Assembly (NCBI RefSeq): GCF_001570725.1
Contig: NZ_BCNV01000001.1
Location: 1,426,001-1,490,000, forward strand
DNA from: Paenibacillus amylolyticus
GTDB taxonomy: Bacteria; Bacillota; Bacilli; Paenibacillales; Paenibacillaceae
Direction of reading: 5' to 3'
Length of the DNA stretch: 64,000 nucleotides
The position numbers and the translations under genes are program-made. Numbering within the stretch: the first letter of the stretch is position 1; every line of letters starts with the position of its first letter. The notes beneath the pieces are model-generated. The model was not told where the DNA came from, made no database searches, and saw nothing but the letters and a program-made list of their open reading frames with translations. Below, in pieces: positions 35,970-44,744 of this stretch.

Positions 35970-36818
35970 ATGACACGTATTGCGGTGATGGTCATTCATG
36001 GGCTGGGTATGCGTAAGGATGGGTACGCGGACAAGCTGATTGCTTGTTTGCATAAGGAATTGGACAAGGTGATGGTCTTGCCTGGAGCCTCCAAACAGAT
36101 GCTGGATATCGAACCTGTATATTGGGCGGATGTATTTGAGGAGCGGGAAGAAGCGCTGTTTCAACAGCTCGTCAGCTCTCCGGGATTGAATTACCAGACG
36201 CTGCGCCGATTTGTCATCCATTACCTGGCTGATGCGGTTGCATATCAACCGGTGGAAAATCAAGGTCATAACTATGATGCCGTACATCGAACGTTGAATC
36301 AGGCGCTGCATACCCTTGCACAGCGTAACGGACCGGAAGCTCCACTCTGTGTGGTTGCCCACAGTCTGGGTGCCGTAATCGCAAGTAACTTCTTCTACGA
36401 TCTGCAATATCCGTCCAGTCGTGTACCTGAAATTGTCGATGTGAACTCGGCTTTGGAGCGAGGGGACACCCTGACCCATTTTTACTCGTTTGGTACAACC
36501 CTACCCTTATGGAGTTTGCGTTACCATGACTTTAGTCGCCCGATTCAGGTGCCCTCCTCCCATGTAGATCACTATTATGCCGGTCTGGAAGGGGAGTGGG
36601 TGAACTTCTATGATCGGGATGATATTTTGGGTTATCCGCTTCGTCCCATCGATCCGGCTTATGAGAAAGCTGTCAAAGAAGACATAGAAGTGAACTCTGG
36701 AGGCTTGGCTTTGAGCTGGAATCCGTTAAGTCATGGAGGTTATTTCTCCAATGCAAGCATGAATCGCAGAATCGCGCAGGGGCTGGCTCGAACCTGGACC
36801 TGGATAAATCGCTCATAA
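35970..36818 (+). CDS. Alpha/beta hydrolase-fold protein, putative lipase/esterase
   Basis: 282 residues. VMVIHGLGM at the N-terminus fits the oxyanion-hole strand, and VVAHSLGAVIASNFFYDL (~129-146) holds the nucleophile elbow G-x-S-x-G-like AHSLG. Catalytic Asp and His probably lie in the last third, e.g. near the HGGYF motif at ~253. No signal peptide, so cytoplasmic. The ATG follows AGGAGGAGA. Substrate unknown. Confidence 0.72.
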   Translation: MTRIAVMVIHGLGMRKDGYADKLIACLHKELDKVMVLPGASKQMLDIEPVYWADVFEEREEALFQQLVSSPGLNYQTLRRFVIHYLADAVAYQPVENQGHNYDAVHRTLNQALHTLAQRNGPEAPLCVVAHSLGAVIASNFFYDLQYPSSRVPEIVDVNSALERGDTLTHFYSFGTTLPLWSLRYHDFSRPIQVPSSHVDHYYAGLEGEWVNFYDRDDILGYPLRPIDPAYEKAVKEDIEVNSGGLALSWNPLSHGGYFSNASMNRRIAQGLARTWTWINRS

Positions 36819-36888
36819 TATAAGAGGTAGTTCAAAGACGATTTTTTTGAACACGTATTGTAAGTTTTATAATTAGGAGGGACTATGT

Positions 36889-37167
36889 ATGGAATGCAGG
36901 ACAGGCTGTGCCGCATGTTGTATCGCGATTTCCATATCGTCACCGATACCGGGCATGGCTCATGGCAAGCCGGCAGGTGTACGTTGTGTGCAGCTTACCG
37001 ATGATAATCGCTGTGGAATTTTTGGCCAAAAAGAGCGTCCTGCTGTATGCAGTGGATTGCAGGCTGAGGAAGAGATGTGCGGTAGCACCGATCAGGAAGC
37101 CTTAGATATTCTGACCTGGTTGGAGCAAGAAACCGCACCGACCTTAATTGCACCGAAGGTAATGTGA
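36889..37167 (+). CDS. YkgJ-type cysteine cluster protein
   Basis: 92 residues with TGCAACC near the N-terminus, then C(V)QLTDDNRCGIF and RPAVCSGL, the CxxCC...C...C pattern of the zinc/iron-chelating YkgJ family (PF03692-like). Function unknown; the cysteines probably bind a metal or Fe-S cluster. GGAGGG precedes the ATG. Confidence 0.82.
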   Translation: MECRTGCAACCIAISISSPIPGMAHGKPAGVRCVQLTDDNRCGIFGQKERPAVCSGLQAEEEMCGSTDQEALDILTWLEQETAPTLIAPKVM

Positions 37168-37244
37168 ATGACTTGTTTTAATTAAATAGGATATTTATAC
37201 TTAATATGGAAGAAGGTCGATCAGAGAGAGGAGACGCGAATACA

Positions 37245-37448
37245 ATGGGGTTTGTTAAACGTTTTGTATTGGTTGTTGTGAATATGATCGGAGAGTTATG
37301 GATGGGCTTTTACCGACGTAACTCGGATTATTATGACCATCAGACTTCGGAGTCCAAGAGCAAGATTGGCTATTATGCATTTATTATTGGGGCAACGGTA
37401 GTTACGGTGGGTATTGTGGGCTGGATGTACAACCGAATTTATTCATAA
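37245..37448 (+). CDS. Small membrane-associated protein of unknown function
   Basis: 67 residues from ATG 37245 (AGAGAGGAG is 12 bases upstream; an earlier ATG at 37206 would add a hydrophilic head with a poorer site). An N-terminal amphipathic stretch VKRFVLVVVNMIGELW is followed by a polar middle and a C-terminal transmembrane helix YYAFIIGATVVTVGIVGWMY. I do not recognise the family. Confidence 0.6.
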   Translation: MGFVKRFVLVVVNMIGELWMGFYRRNSDYYDHQTSESKSKIGYYAFIIGATVVTVGIVGWMYNRIYS

Positions 37449-37507
37449 GTAATTATTTTATTTCAAATTGAATGAGGCCAAATGCTGAAGATGAGTCTGT
37501 ACCAATA

Positions 37508-37552
37508 AAAGAGAGTATCCGCAGGATGTGATATCAAATGGATACTCTCTTT
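37508..37552. terminator. Bidirectional terminator between convergent genes
   Basis: AAAGAGAGTATCC and GGATACTCTCTTT are exact 13-bp arms with a 19-nt loop. Confidence 0.85.
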
Positions 37553-37576
37553 GGCATGGGATCAGACAAGATATGA

Positions 37577-38692
37577 TTATTGAAGTGAGGGCTTATCTTT
37601 CTTTCCCTTCAACATATGTACGAGAATCATCTTCAGTACGGAAGAGACGATGAAGAAAATAAACAGGATGCGAAATAATTGGTACCCGGATACAACCGAA
37701 AGATCGGCATTCACTTCATGTGCCATGATACTCATCTGATCCATGCCGCCAGGGGCCATACTGAGTAGTGAGGTTGCCGCGGAGAGGGAGAATACATTCA
37801 TTAACAGATAACTCAATCCAAGCGCACCAGCAATGAGAAGTACACTGCTAATCACGGCTAGGGTCACCGTCTGTGTTTTACGTTGCAACTGTTCCGGCTT
37901 GAGCATCAGTCCAACGTGACTGCCTATCATCAATTGCGATACGTTCAGCAGGGAGGTTGGCAGACTGGGCATGTGCATGGCTGTACTTAATTGAATGACA
38001 CACATAACGATCATGGGACCCAGCATAAAGGCCGTCGGAAACCGGAGTTTTCGTGCAACCCATGCACCCGCTACACAGAGCGGAGCATAGAGCAGGATCT
38101 CGGGGAAAAGGGCTTCCCACGTTGCTATGTCAATGAGCGGCTGACCTGAACTGCCACCTGCGGTACCTCCAATCCACGGACTGAACAGCAAGAACGGAAC
38201 ACAGAAGACAATCATGATCAGCCGAGTCACCTGCAAAAAGGTAACCAGTGTCAGATTGATGGATTTCATCTCTTCTGCAAGGGACACCATCTGGGATAGT
38301 CCCCCTGGAATGCTCCCAACCAGCAGGGAGGGGAAGTCAAAGTCGGTTACCTTAGAAGCGATGTAGGCCGTAAGCACACACAATCCGATTAACAGCAGGG
38401 TCATCAGCAGCATCATGGGAAGTTGTTGCAAAATGCCGTGCAGCGCCTCTTCTGTTAAGGTGAGTCCAATTGAATAACCAACAATCAGAATGCCATAGTC
38501 CCGGATGGAGGCAGGCCACATAAGCGGCCACTTGGCAACTTGGGAACCAAGCAACATAAATACCATTGGTCCAAGCAACCACGGGATCGGTGTATGAATG
38601 GCTGTGAACAGCAATCCGCCAAGAACAGAGACACCCAGACTAAGAAAAAACCGAAAGACAACGTAGGAACCGAGCTTGCGCATCAGTTCCAT
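37577..38692 (-). CDS. AbrB-type integral membrane protein (putative transporter)
   Basis: 371 residues, about ten hydrophobic helices, in two repeated halves each with the family motif: PWLLGPMVFMLLGS (~34) and PTAFMLGPMIVMCVIQLS (~216), and SLLSMAPGGMDQMSIMAHE (~309). This is the AbrB/Ammonia_monooxygenase-like family (PF05145); the name 'AbrB transcriptional regulator' in databases is misleading, since no DNA-binding domain is present. In E. coli the relative AbrB affects aidB expression; real function unclear. The start ATG has a weak ribosome site. Confidence 0.85.
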   Translation of the reverse strand: MELMRKLGSYVVFRFFLSLGVSVLGGLLFTAIHTPIPWLLGPMVFMLLGSQVAKWPLMWPASIRDYGILIVGYSIGLTLTEEALHGILQQLPMMLLMTLLLIGLCVLTAYIASKVTDFDFPSLLVGSIPGGLSQMVSLAEEMKSINLTLVTFLQVTRLIMIVFCVPFLLFSPWIGGTAGGSSGQPLIDIATWEALFPEILLYAPLCVAGAWVARKLRFPTAFMLGPMIVMCVIQLSTAMHMPSLPTSLLNVSQLMIGSHVGLMLKPEQLQRKTQTVTLAVISSVLLIAGALGLSYLLMNVFSLSAATSLLSMAPGGMDQMSIMAHEVNADLSVVSGYQLFRILFIFFIVSSVLKMILVHMLKGKKDKPSLQ

Positions 38693-38838
38693 CCGTTTAG
38701 CCTACCGGTTGAATGAGGTGGTATGAGATTCGGGTATGCATTCAGGTTCAATGAAAGAATCATGTTCATGTGTGATCACTCCTGATGATGAGATACGTTG
38801 CGTTATCTGCGGAACAACCAAGCTGCTTTTTCAACTTA

Positions 38839-40149
38839 TCAAGATCCTGCAAGAGCCGTAGCGGAAGGCTTGGGTTCTCTGAACATTACATAATACATCA
38901 GTGATGAAATAACGTATAGACTACCAGTGATGCTGAATGTGATCGCGTAACCCCAATACGTTCCGTACGTGGTAACCAGGTAGGATTGCACAGGTCCCAT
39001 GGTCGCCCAACCAATCATGAATGAGGTCTGCATCAGTGAATTGGCAATGCCGCGGCGTTTGTCTGATATTCGGTCCACCAGTATGGCTGAATGAATGGGA
39101 TTGGCTGCGTTCATCAATGCTTGTCTGAATAAGAAACTCAGCGAAGCGATGAACAACAGATTGGTGAAGCCTGTTAATAGAAGGAAGGGCAACGACATGA
39201 CCTGGAAAATGACAACAGCTCGTACGCTCCCGACCTTTGCTGCCAAGGTAGGACCAATCAGCATGGATACAATCGTCATAATCTGACCGAGTGCAATCAA
39301 CAGGCTCATGCCGCTCAGAGAAACCGAGAACCGATTGGTGAAATACAGATTCAGGTACGGTACAACCAGTCCTGAGCCTAATCCAATTAATAACTGGGTC
39401 ACTACAAACTGACCAATCAGTCGGGAATCTTTTTTCTTCGTGATCAAATCGTCCGTGCTTAGGGTACTCGTTGAACTTTCTTTTAGATCTGCATTGGGTT
39501 GAAGAACGGGTTGTGCCGGAATTGTTGTCTGCGTAGCAGCCGTGCCTTCGGTTACAAATAACAGTGGAATAAACGCAGCCAGTGTTGCTGCACCACCGAC
39601 AAATAAAACCGTCTGTAATCCGGTCACTTTGGCGAGTCCTGCCGTATGTAACAAATCTGCGAATACGCCGCCACCCAGGCTACCAAGCACCTGGGAAGCG
39701 AGCACAAGGGATGAATAATAACTGAACATCTTAAGCCGCTGACTTTTCTTGACGTTTTCTGCCAGATAAGGAATGGCGAGTACCTGAAATACACCAGCGA
39801 AAAGGCCAGAGAATACCGCAAACCAGATGAGTCCGGTAGCCGAATAATCGAAGGAGCGTCCAATCAGAAAGATTCCGCTGAATAACGCCCCCGTAATGAG
39901 TAGCCGCTTGCGACTGAACAGATCACCGCATAGACCGATAGGAACAAACATAATGGCTGTTGCAAGTGATTGAATACTTACAATCTGGCCGTTCATTGTA
40001 TCATTATAACCCAGACCCTGAATGTACAGATTGTACAAGACAGAGAACATGCCATTTCCGATCTGATACAGAATGCTAGCCAGGAAAAACAGTTGAATAT
40101 TGCGGGACCAGCCGCGAATTTCATCATGAATATGTCGTAAAACTCTCAA
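38839..40149 (-). CDS. MFS transporter
   Basis: 436 residues, 12 predicted helices with a hydrophilic central loop at ~205-245. The motif GLCGDLFSRKRLLITGA (~77-93) is the MFS loop 2-3 signature. Start TTG 40149 with GGAGGG six bases upstream. The substrate is unknown; it probably exports a small compound. It lies in a minus-strand run with the AbrB-like gene and an O-methyltransferase, each separated by gaps of 80-150 bp. Confidence 0.85.
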   Translation of the reverse strand: MRVLRHIHDEIRGWSRNIQLFFLASILYQIGNGMFSVLYNLYIQGLGYNDTMNGQIVSIQSLATAIMFVPIGLCGDLFSRKRLLITGALFSGIFLIGRSFDYSATGLIWFAVFSGLFAGVFQVLAIPYLAENVKKSQRLKMFSYYSSLVLASQVLGSLGGGVFADLLHTAGLAKVTGLQTVLFVGGAATLAAFIPLLFVTEGTAATQTTIPAQPVLQPNADLKESSTSTLSTDDLITKKKDSRLIGQFVVTQLLIGLGSGLVVPYLNLYFTNRFSVSLSGMSLLIALGQIMTIVSMLIGPTLAAKVGSVRAVVIFQVMSLPFLLLTGFTNLLFIASLSFLFRQALMNAANPIHSAILVDRISDKRRGIANSLMQTSFMIGWATMGPVQSYLVTTYGTYWGYAITFSITGSLYVISSLMYYVMFREPKPSATALAGS

Positions 40150-40226
40150 GTGGTTCCCTCCAGTCTGCCTGTGCAGTGATTCCAGTTTAACAGGAAAGGA
40201 GAATTTGCGGAAGAATTGACCACTGT

Positions 40227-40937
40227 TTATTTTGGTATAGGGGTATCAATCACACGAGCGATGACGAATCCATCGTAACCTTTGCTACCGACGGTTTGCA
40301 GTGCCGTAGCTTCAAGCCCAGGGTGTTCGGCAATCAACTGCAGGAAGGCTCGAACGCCTTGAACTCTGGGGTCCGTGCTGTCCGCTCGGATTACTTCACC
40401 TTCCCTGACAATATTGTCACCAATAATAAGACTCCCTGGCCGAGTCAGTCGTAAGGCCCATCTCAGATAATCGGGATTACTGGGTTTGTCCGCATCGATG
40501 AAGATCATATCAAACGGTTCCCTGTATTCTTCCTGAACATTGGGAAGGGTGGTCAGGGCAGGACCAACTCTCAGGTCGACCTTGTGCATCAGTCCTGCAC
40601 GTGTGAGATTGGCACGTGCCAAGTCCGCATGATGTGGTTCGGATTCCAGTGAGACGATGTGTCCATGTTCAGGTAGCGCTCTTGCCATCCAGATGGTACT
40701 GTATCCACCCAGTGTGCCGATTTCAAGTACACGGGATGCACCTTGGATTTGAAGCAGGAGCTGGAGTAACTTTCCTTGATTCGGTGTTACGTCATGAGCG
40801 GGCAGTCCAGCTTCGGCATTGGTTTGCAGTGTTTGCTCCAGCAAGGTATCCGAGGGAATCAGCAGATTATTCATGTAGTCGTCGACTTGAGTCCAGGTAT
40901 GCTGAGAGTTGTTCGTATTTATATTTTTCATTTTCAT
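40227..40937 (-). CDS. Class I SAM-dependent O-methyltransferase (catechol type)
   Basis: Transfers a methyl group from S-adenosylmethionine to a hydroxyl of a small, usually catecholic, compound using a divalent metal. The SAM site RVLEIGTLGGYSTIWMARALP (family 3 methyltransferase, PF01596) and metal region FIDADKPSNPDYL are present, then LIIGDNIVREG. The start is ATG 40937 with AAGGAAAGGAA; a longer frame to 40979 lacks a site. ~236 residues. It is divergent from a LysR regulator that probably controls it. Confidence 0.9.
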   Translation of the reverse strand: MKMKNINTNNSQHTWTQVDDYMNNLLIPSDTLLEQTLQTNAEAGLPAHDVTPNQGKLLQLLLQIQGASRVLEIGTLGGYSTIWMARALPEHGHIVSLESEPHHADLARANLTRAGLMHKVDLRVGPALTTLPNVQEEYREPFDMIFIDADKPSNPDYLRWALRLTRPGSLIIGDNIVREGEVIRADSTDPRVQGVRAFLQLIAEHPGLEATALQTVGSKGYDGFVIARVIDTPIPK

Positions 40938-41070
40938 ATGTTCCTTTCCTTGTCTCTTGTATTGGATTTCATAATTCAACTATAGATGGAGTGAATATAT
41001 AAATAAAATATATAATATGTATGTTAATATAACTTTAGATTATGTATTTGACATGGAAGAGGTGTAGCAC

Positions 41071-41967
41071 ATGAATCTGCATGGATTACGATTATTTCAT
41101 GCCATCGTGAGATATGGCGGGGTCACTCGTGCCGCAGAGGAATTGAATATTAGTCAGCCTGCGGTATCTTCTCAGGTGAGGAAGTTTGAGCGTGAACTGG
41201 GAATTCGACTTTTTGTTTCGGAGGGAAGAAGATTGGTGCTTACGGATGCCGGGATGCAGTTAACAGGTTATGCGGAACGTCTGTTCATGCTGGAGCAGGA
41301 TGTCGAGAATTTTGTGCAGGATTTTAGGGAGGGCAAGAAAGGACTAATCCGGCTTACGGCAACTTACTTGCCTTCGAATTTTCTACTGCCGGCCTGGATT
41401 GCGCGGTTCAAGCAGATGCATGAGGATGTGGAGCTGGTTGTGAGCACAACCAACACCCGGATGGCTTTTGACCAGTTGCTTCGCTACGAGGCAGAGATTG
41501 CAGTGTATGGTGGAAGTGGAATCACACATTCGGGTGTCCAATGGGACGAATTGTTTGACGATGAGATGTGGTTTGTTGTGCATCCCGACCATCCGTATGC
41601 GGGCAAAGAAATTGAGCTGCATGAGATGGTGGCAGAACCGTTCATTATGCGCGAAGAAGGCAGTGCCACACGTGAGCGGCTCGTGTCCCTTTGCACCACA
41701 AATAACCTGACCGCTCCCCGCATTGCGCTTCAGTTCAACGGGCTGAACGAAACGATCAGTGCGGTGAAGGCAGGTTATGGGGCCAACTTTATATCTTCTT
41801 TGGTTGTGAAGGAAGATGTGCATCAAGGCAGGCTGGCACGTGTGTACGTTCGAGGTGTACAACTGAGAAATACGATTGCCGTATGTACAAGAGCAGGGGA
41901 AGTATTGTCGCCTGCTGCACAGCAACTGGTCAAGTTTATCCGCCAAGAGGCTGCTTTGGTGGAATAA
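41071..41967 (+). CDS. LysR family transcriptional regulator
   Basis: 298 residues with the LysR helix-turn-helix at ~1-60 (LRLFHAIVRYGGVTRAAEELNISQPAVSSQVRKFERELGIRLF) and a periplasmic-binding-like effector domain from ~88. It is transcribed away from the O-methyltransferase across a 133-bp AT-rich gap, the usual LysR/target arrangement. The ligand is unknown. Confidence 0.93.
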   Translation: MNLHGLRLFHAIVRYGGVTRAAEELNISQPAVSSQVRKFERELGIRLFVSEGRRLVLTDAGMQLTGYAERLFMLEQDVENFVQDFREGKKGLIRLTATYLPSNFLLPAWIARFKQMHEDVELVVSTTNTRMAFDQLLRYEAEIAVYGGSGITHSGVQWDELFDDEMWFVVHPDHPYAGKEIELHEMVAEPFIMREEGSATRERLVSLCTTNNLTAPRIALQFNGLNETISAVKAGYGANFISSLVVKEDVHQGRLARVYVRGVQLRNTIAVCTRAGEVLSPAAQQLVKFIRQEAALVE

Positions 41968-42070
41968 AAAGTGAGATTGTACTTAAAATACGTGTTCAAA
42001 AAGAGCAGTTTCAAGTACCCTAGAGCGACTCTTGAACAGCCTCTTGAAATAAATAAGTTTTTTTTTTGAA

Positions 42071-42793
42071 CTATTTACTTTCACCTTGTTGTGGAGTACC
42101 CCATGCATGTAATCGGGCATAAAGGGTTACACCGCCAATGGTCAGAACAGGAATCCAGACTGCGATCATGGGCACACGGTGGAACAGCAACGCGGCTACA
42201 ATGACGCCGACCAAATAGATAACAACAGCACCCGCACGAAGGTAGGAGTCTGTAGATAAGGCTTTGACCAGTGATCGGATATTGGCATGTCGCAGCCTTT
42301 TAAGGATGCTTACGGTATCCTCAACCACAGCGGCGAGATTATTGGTGAGCACGGTTGTTGAGATGCCGGCAATTCCAATTCGGCGTGCTGCAGTCGTTTG
42401 CATCCCCATTGCAATGGCTAGTATGACAATTAATAGATAAGACAGTTGTTCTGAAAATGGACTAATCATGGCGATCGCGAACAACAGGAGCAATATGCTT
42501 TCAACAGTAAATACGGCTGTGACCTTAGAGGACCAGCCATTTTTGGTCTGCACATGTCCAACCATATGTGCTGCAATGGCATTGCCGGCTATAAAACCGA
42601 TGAGGGCTAGCAGTGACCGCAACACGACAAATTCCTGCGCACGGGCGATGGCAATACCGAGCAGTACAATATTTCCCGTCATATTGGCTGTGAGCACATG
42701 TCCGAGTCCCAAATATCCAATCAGATCGACCATCCCCGCAGACATACATAGAAGGAGCATCGCGTACTTTTGGAGGGTGTTTTGATTCATCAT
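42071..42793 (-). CDS. DUF1275 (YoaK-type) membrane protein
   Basis: About 240 residues with six hydrophobic segments. The family signature is clear: GMVDLIGYLGLGHVLTANMTGNIVLLGIAIA (~19-49) and GMQTTAARRIGIAGISTTVLTNNL (~128-151). Function unknown; sometimes suggested to be a transporter. ATG 42793 (or 42790) is preferred because GAAAGGACGG lies directly upstream; the longer frame has no site. Confidence 0.88.
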   Translation of the reverse strand: MMNQNTLQKYAMLLLCMSAGMVDLIGYLGLGHVLTANMTGNIVLLGIAIARAQEFVVLRSLLALIGFIAGNAIAAHMVGHVQTKNGWSSKVTAVFTVESILLLLFAIAMISPFSEQLSYLLIVILAIAMGMQTTAARRIGIAGISTTVLTNNLAAVVEDTVSILKRLRHANIRSLVKALSTDSYLRAGAVVIYLVGVIVAALLFHRVPMIAVWIPVLTIGGVTLYARLHAWGTPQQGESK

Positions 42794-42875
42794 ATCCGTC
42801 CTTTCAAAAAAACGTAACCCCTCCAGTATACAGCCATAACGCATGATTCTTCAAAATGAAATTCATGGCGCGGGA

Positions 42876-43751
42876 CTATGGTGCCGTAAGCCAATCAAAC
42901 ATATTGTTCACCGCTGCCTCATGTATTCTCTGGTGAAAATGATGATCCTGCCCGCCATAGGCGTGAAACGTAACGTTAGCACCTCTGCGCTTCAGCCAGT
43001 GATACATCCGAGTTCCGTGACTATAGTTCACCTGTGTATCTGATGTGCCGTGCATGATTAGTACAGGGCAAGAGAGTTTGTTTGCATTCGACAAGGGAGA
43101 TCGGGCGAGATAAGCTTCCGGAACTGCGCGCGGGGAACCACCCAGCACCCGTTTTAATGTGCGCCTCAGGTCGGTTCGTTCATGGTAAGTGCGTTCGACA
43201 TCGGCGACACCGCTCCAGAGAACTAGTTTATGTACTTTGTCCGGTCCTTCATTGTAGACAGTCGCCGTATGTACGGCATTAATCGCTCCTCGGGAGAAGC
43301 CCATTAACGATATCCGAGTCGAGTCGGCAAAAGGCAAACGCTGAACCAACCGGTAAGCCGCATGCACATCTTCGGTATCTCTTCCGCCATACTCGTCACG
43401 TCCTTCACCGCCTTCGTTACCACGATAGGATGGAGCGAACACGATATAACCTTTCTGTACAAATTGCTCAAGCCAAACGGTATTAACACCTCCATAGCTG
43501 CCAAGTCCGCCGCGACAATAGATCAGTACCGGCCACTGTTCCGGTATGTTATCCGTATCATGCATTGTTGTAGCAGGGTAGTGGCTGGCGAGCGGCTGTA
43601 GATGTAGAGACTTATGTATGGGAGCGAAGTCCGGAAAAGCAGAGGAGTCAGAGCATGGATGAGAAGTTTCATTTGTGAGAGCAGATAACGAACAACCGTG
43701 TGGCAGAAATAAATAAGCTTTAACCCGAAGCGTATCGGACGAATACGTCAC
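42876..43751 (-). CDS. Prolyl-oligopeptidase-like alpha/beta hydrolase
   Basis: About 291 residues. Nucleophile elbow LMGFSRGAINAVHT (~149), then VLIMHGTSDTQVNYSHG (acid Asp, ~239) and QDHHFHQ (His, ~273): a S9/dienelactone-hydrolase-like esterase or peptidase. Cytoplasmic. The start is uncertain: GTG 43751 is 18 bases from the AGAGGTGG site at 43771-43780, while an in-frame CTG at 43763 is at ideal spacing and would add LLYQ, which fits the first strand. No ATG is available before the upstream stop. Confidence 0.82.
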   Translation of the reverse strand: MTYSSDTLRVKAYLFLPHGCSLSALTNETSHPCSDSSAFPDFAPIHKSLHLQPLASHYPATTMHDTDNIPEQWPVLIYCRGGLGSYGGVNTVWLEQFVQKGYIVFAPSYRGNEGGEGRDEYGGRDTEDVHAAYRLVQRLPFADSTRISLMGFSRGAINAVHTATVYNEGPDKVHKLVLWSGVADVERTYHERTDLRRTLKRVLGGSPRAVPEAYLARSPLSNANKLSCPVLIMHGTSDTQVNYSHGTRMYHWLKRRGANVTFHAYGGQDHHFHQRIHEAAVNNMFDWLTAP

Positions 43752-43991
43752 TTGATAGAGCAGGGAAATCCACCTCTTTTATTCGTAATAACGGGCCAAA
43801 TGACAGGGATGCTTCTATATGATGCACGTAAAATAAGATCCCATACCTTCCGGCCGAATCGCCAGCCCGAATGTGAGAAATTCGTTTATTGGCTCCATAT
43901 GATTTATAATGGTTCAGGAGACATGTGGATTGACCGCTGTCCTCATATTTATAAAACTAACTTTAGTGTGCAGAAAGAAAGGGAGAAAGCT

Positions 43992-44738
43992 ATGATGAAC
44001 GCTCCACATCCAATTGATCAATTCAAGAAATTTAAATATGAAATTACCAGATTTATGATGATCTATAAATTTGCTCTGGATCAAATGGAGACCAAGATTG
44101 AAGTCCTGAAGGAAGAGTTCCAGTCTCTGCATGATTACAGTCCAATTGAGCATACGAAGTCCAGACTGAAGTCGCCTGAAAGCATTATGAACAAGATGTT
44201 CCGCAAAAATCATGAGTTAACGTTTGAGAGCATCAAGCAAAATATCAAGGATATCGCCGGGGTGCGGATTACATGTTCCTTTATCTCGGACATCTATCGC
44301 ATTAAGGATATGCTGTGCAATCAGAGTGACTTGCGTGTGCTGGAGGTCAAAGACTACATCGAAAATCCGAAGCCAAATGGCTACCAAAGTCTTCACTTGC
44401 TAGTCGAAGTGCCTGTGTACATGTCCAATGGTGAGGAACGAGCTTGTGTGGAGATTCAGATTCGTACAATTGCGATGGATTTCTGGGCGAGTCTGGAGCA
44501 TAAGATTTTTTATAAATACAATAAAGATGTTCCGGAGCATTTGACCAGGGAACTTAAAAGTGCGGCAGACTCTGCGAATGCACTGGATCAGCAGATGGAA
44601 CGACTTCACCGGGAAATTCAGGAGATCAAAGACGCCGAGAACGAGCGGGATGAAGAAGAACTGCGCCGTATTATTATTAACAATCAACAGTTCACACTGC
44701 CGTCCAACTTGCTCAAGCTGCTGGGTAGCGGGGAGTAG
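43992..44738 (+). CDS. Small alarmone synthetase ((p)ppGpp synthetase, RelQ/RelP type)
   Basis: Makes (p)ppGpp from ATP and GDP/GTP without a hydrolase domain. 248 residues with the RelA_SpoT synthetase domain: KSRLKSPESIMNKMFRK (~57-73), DIAGVRITCSF (~89-99), NPKPNGYQSLHLLVEVPV (~129-146), VEIQIRTIAMDFWASLEHKI (~156-175). The start is ATG 43992 after AAAGGGAGAAAG; the frame open back to 43752 is non-coding leader shared with the divergent hydrolase. It overlaps closely (6 bp) with an MFS efflux gene, which suggests co-transcription. Confidence 0.92.
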   Translation: MMNAPHPIDQFKKFKYEITRFMMIYKFALDQMETKIEVLKEEFQSLHDYSPIEHTKSRLKSPESIMNKMFRKNHELTFESIKQNIKDIAGVRITCSFISDIYRIKDMLCNQSDLRVLEVKDYIENPKPNGYQSLHLLVEVPVYMSNGEERACVEIQIRTIAMDFWASLEHKIFYKYNKDVPEHLTRELKSAADSANALDQQMERLHREIQEIKDAENERDEEELRRIIINNQQFTLPSNLLKLLGSGE

Positions 44739-44744
44739 TACTCG

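Noticed and set aside
43752..43991. N-terminal extension of the alarmone synthetase
   Set aside because: The extra 80 codons have no homology to the family, and the ribosome site AAAGGGAG sits directly before ATG 43992.
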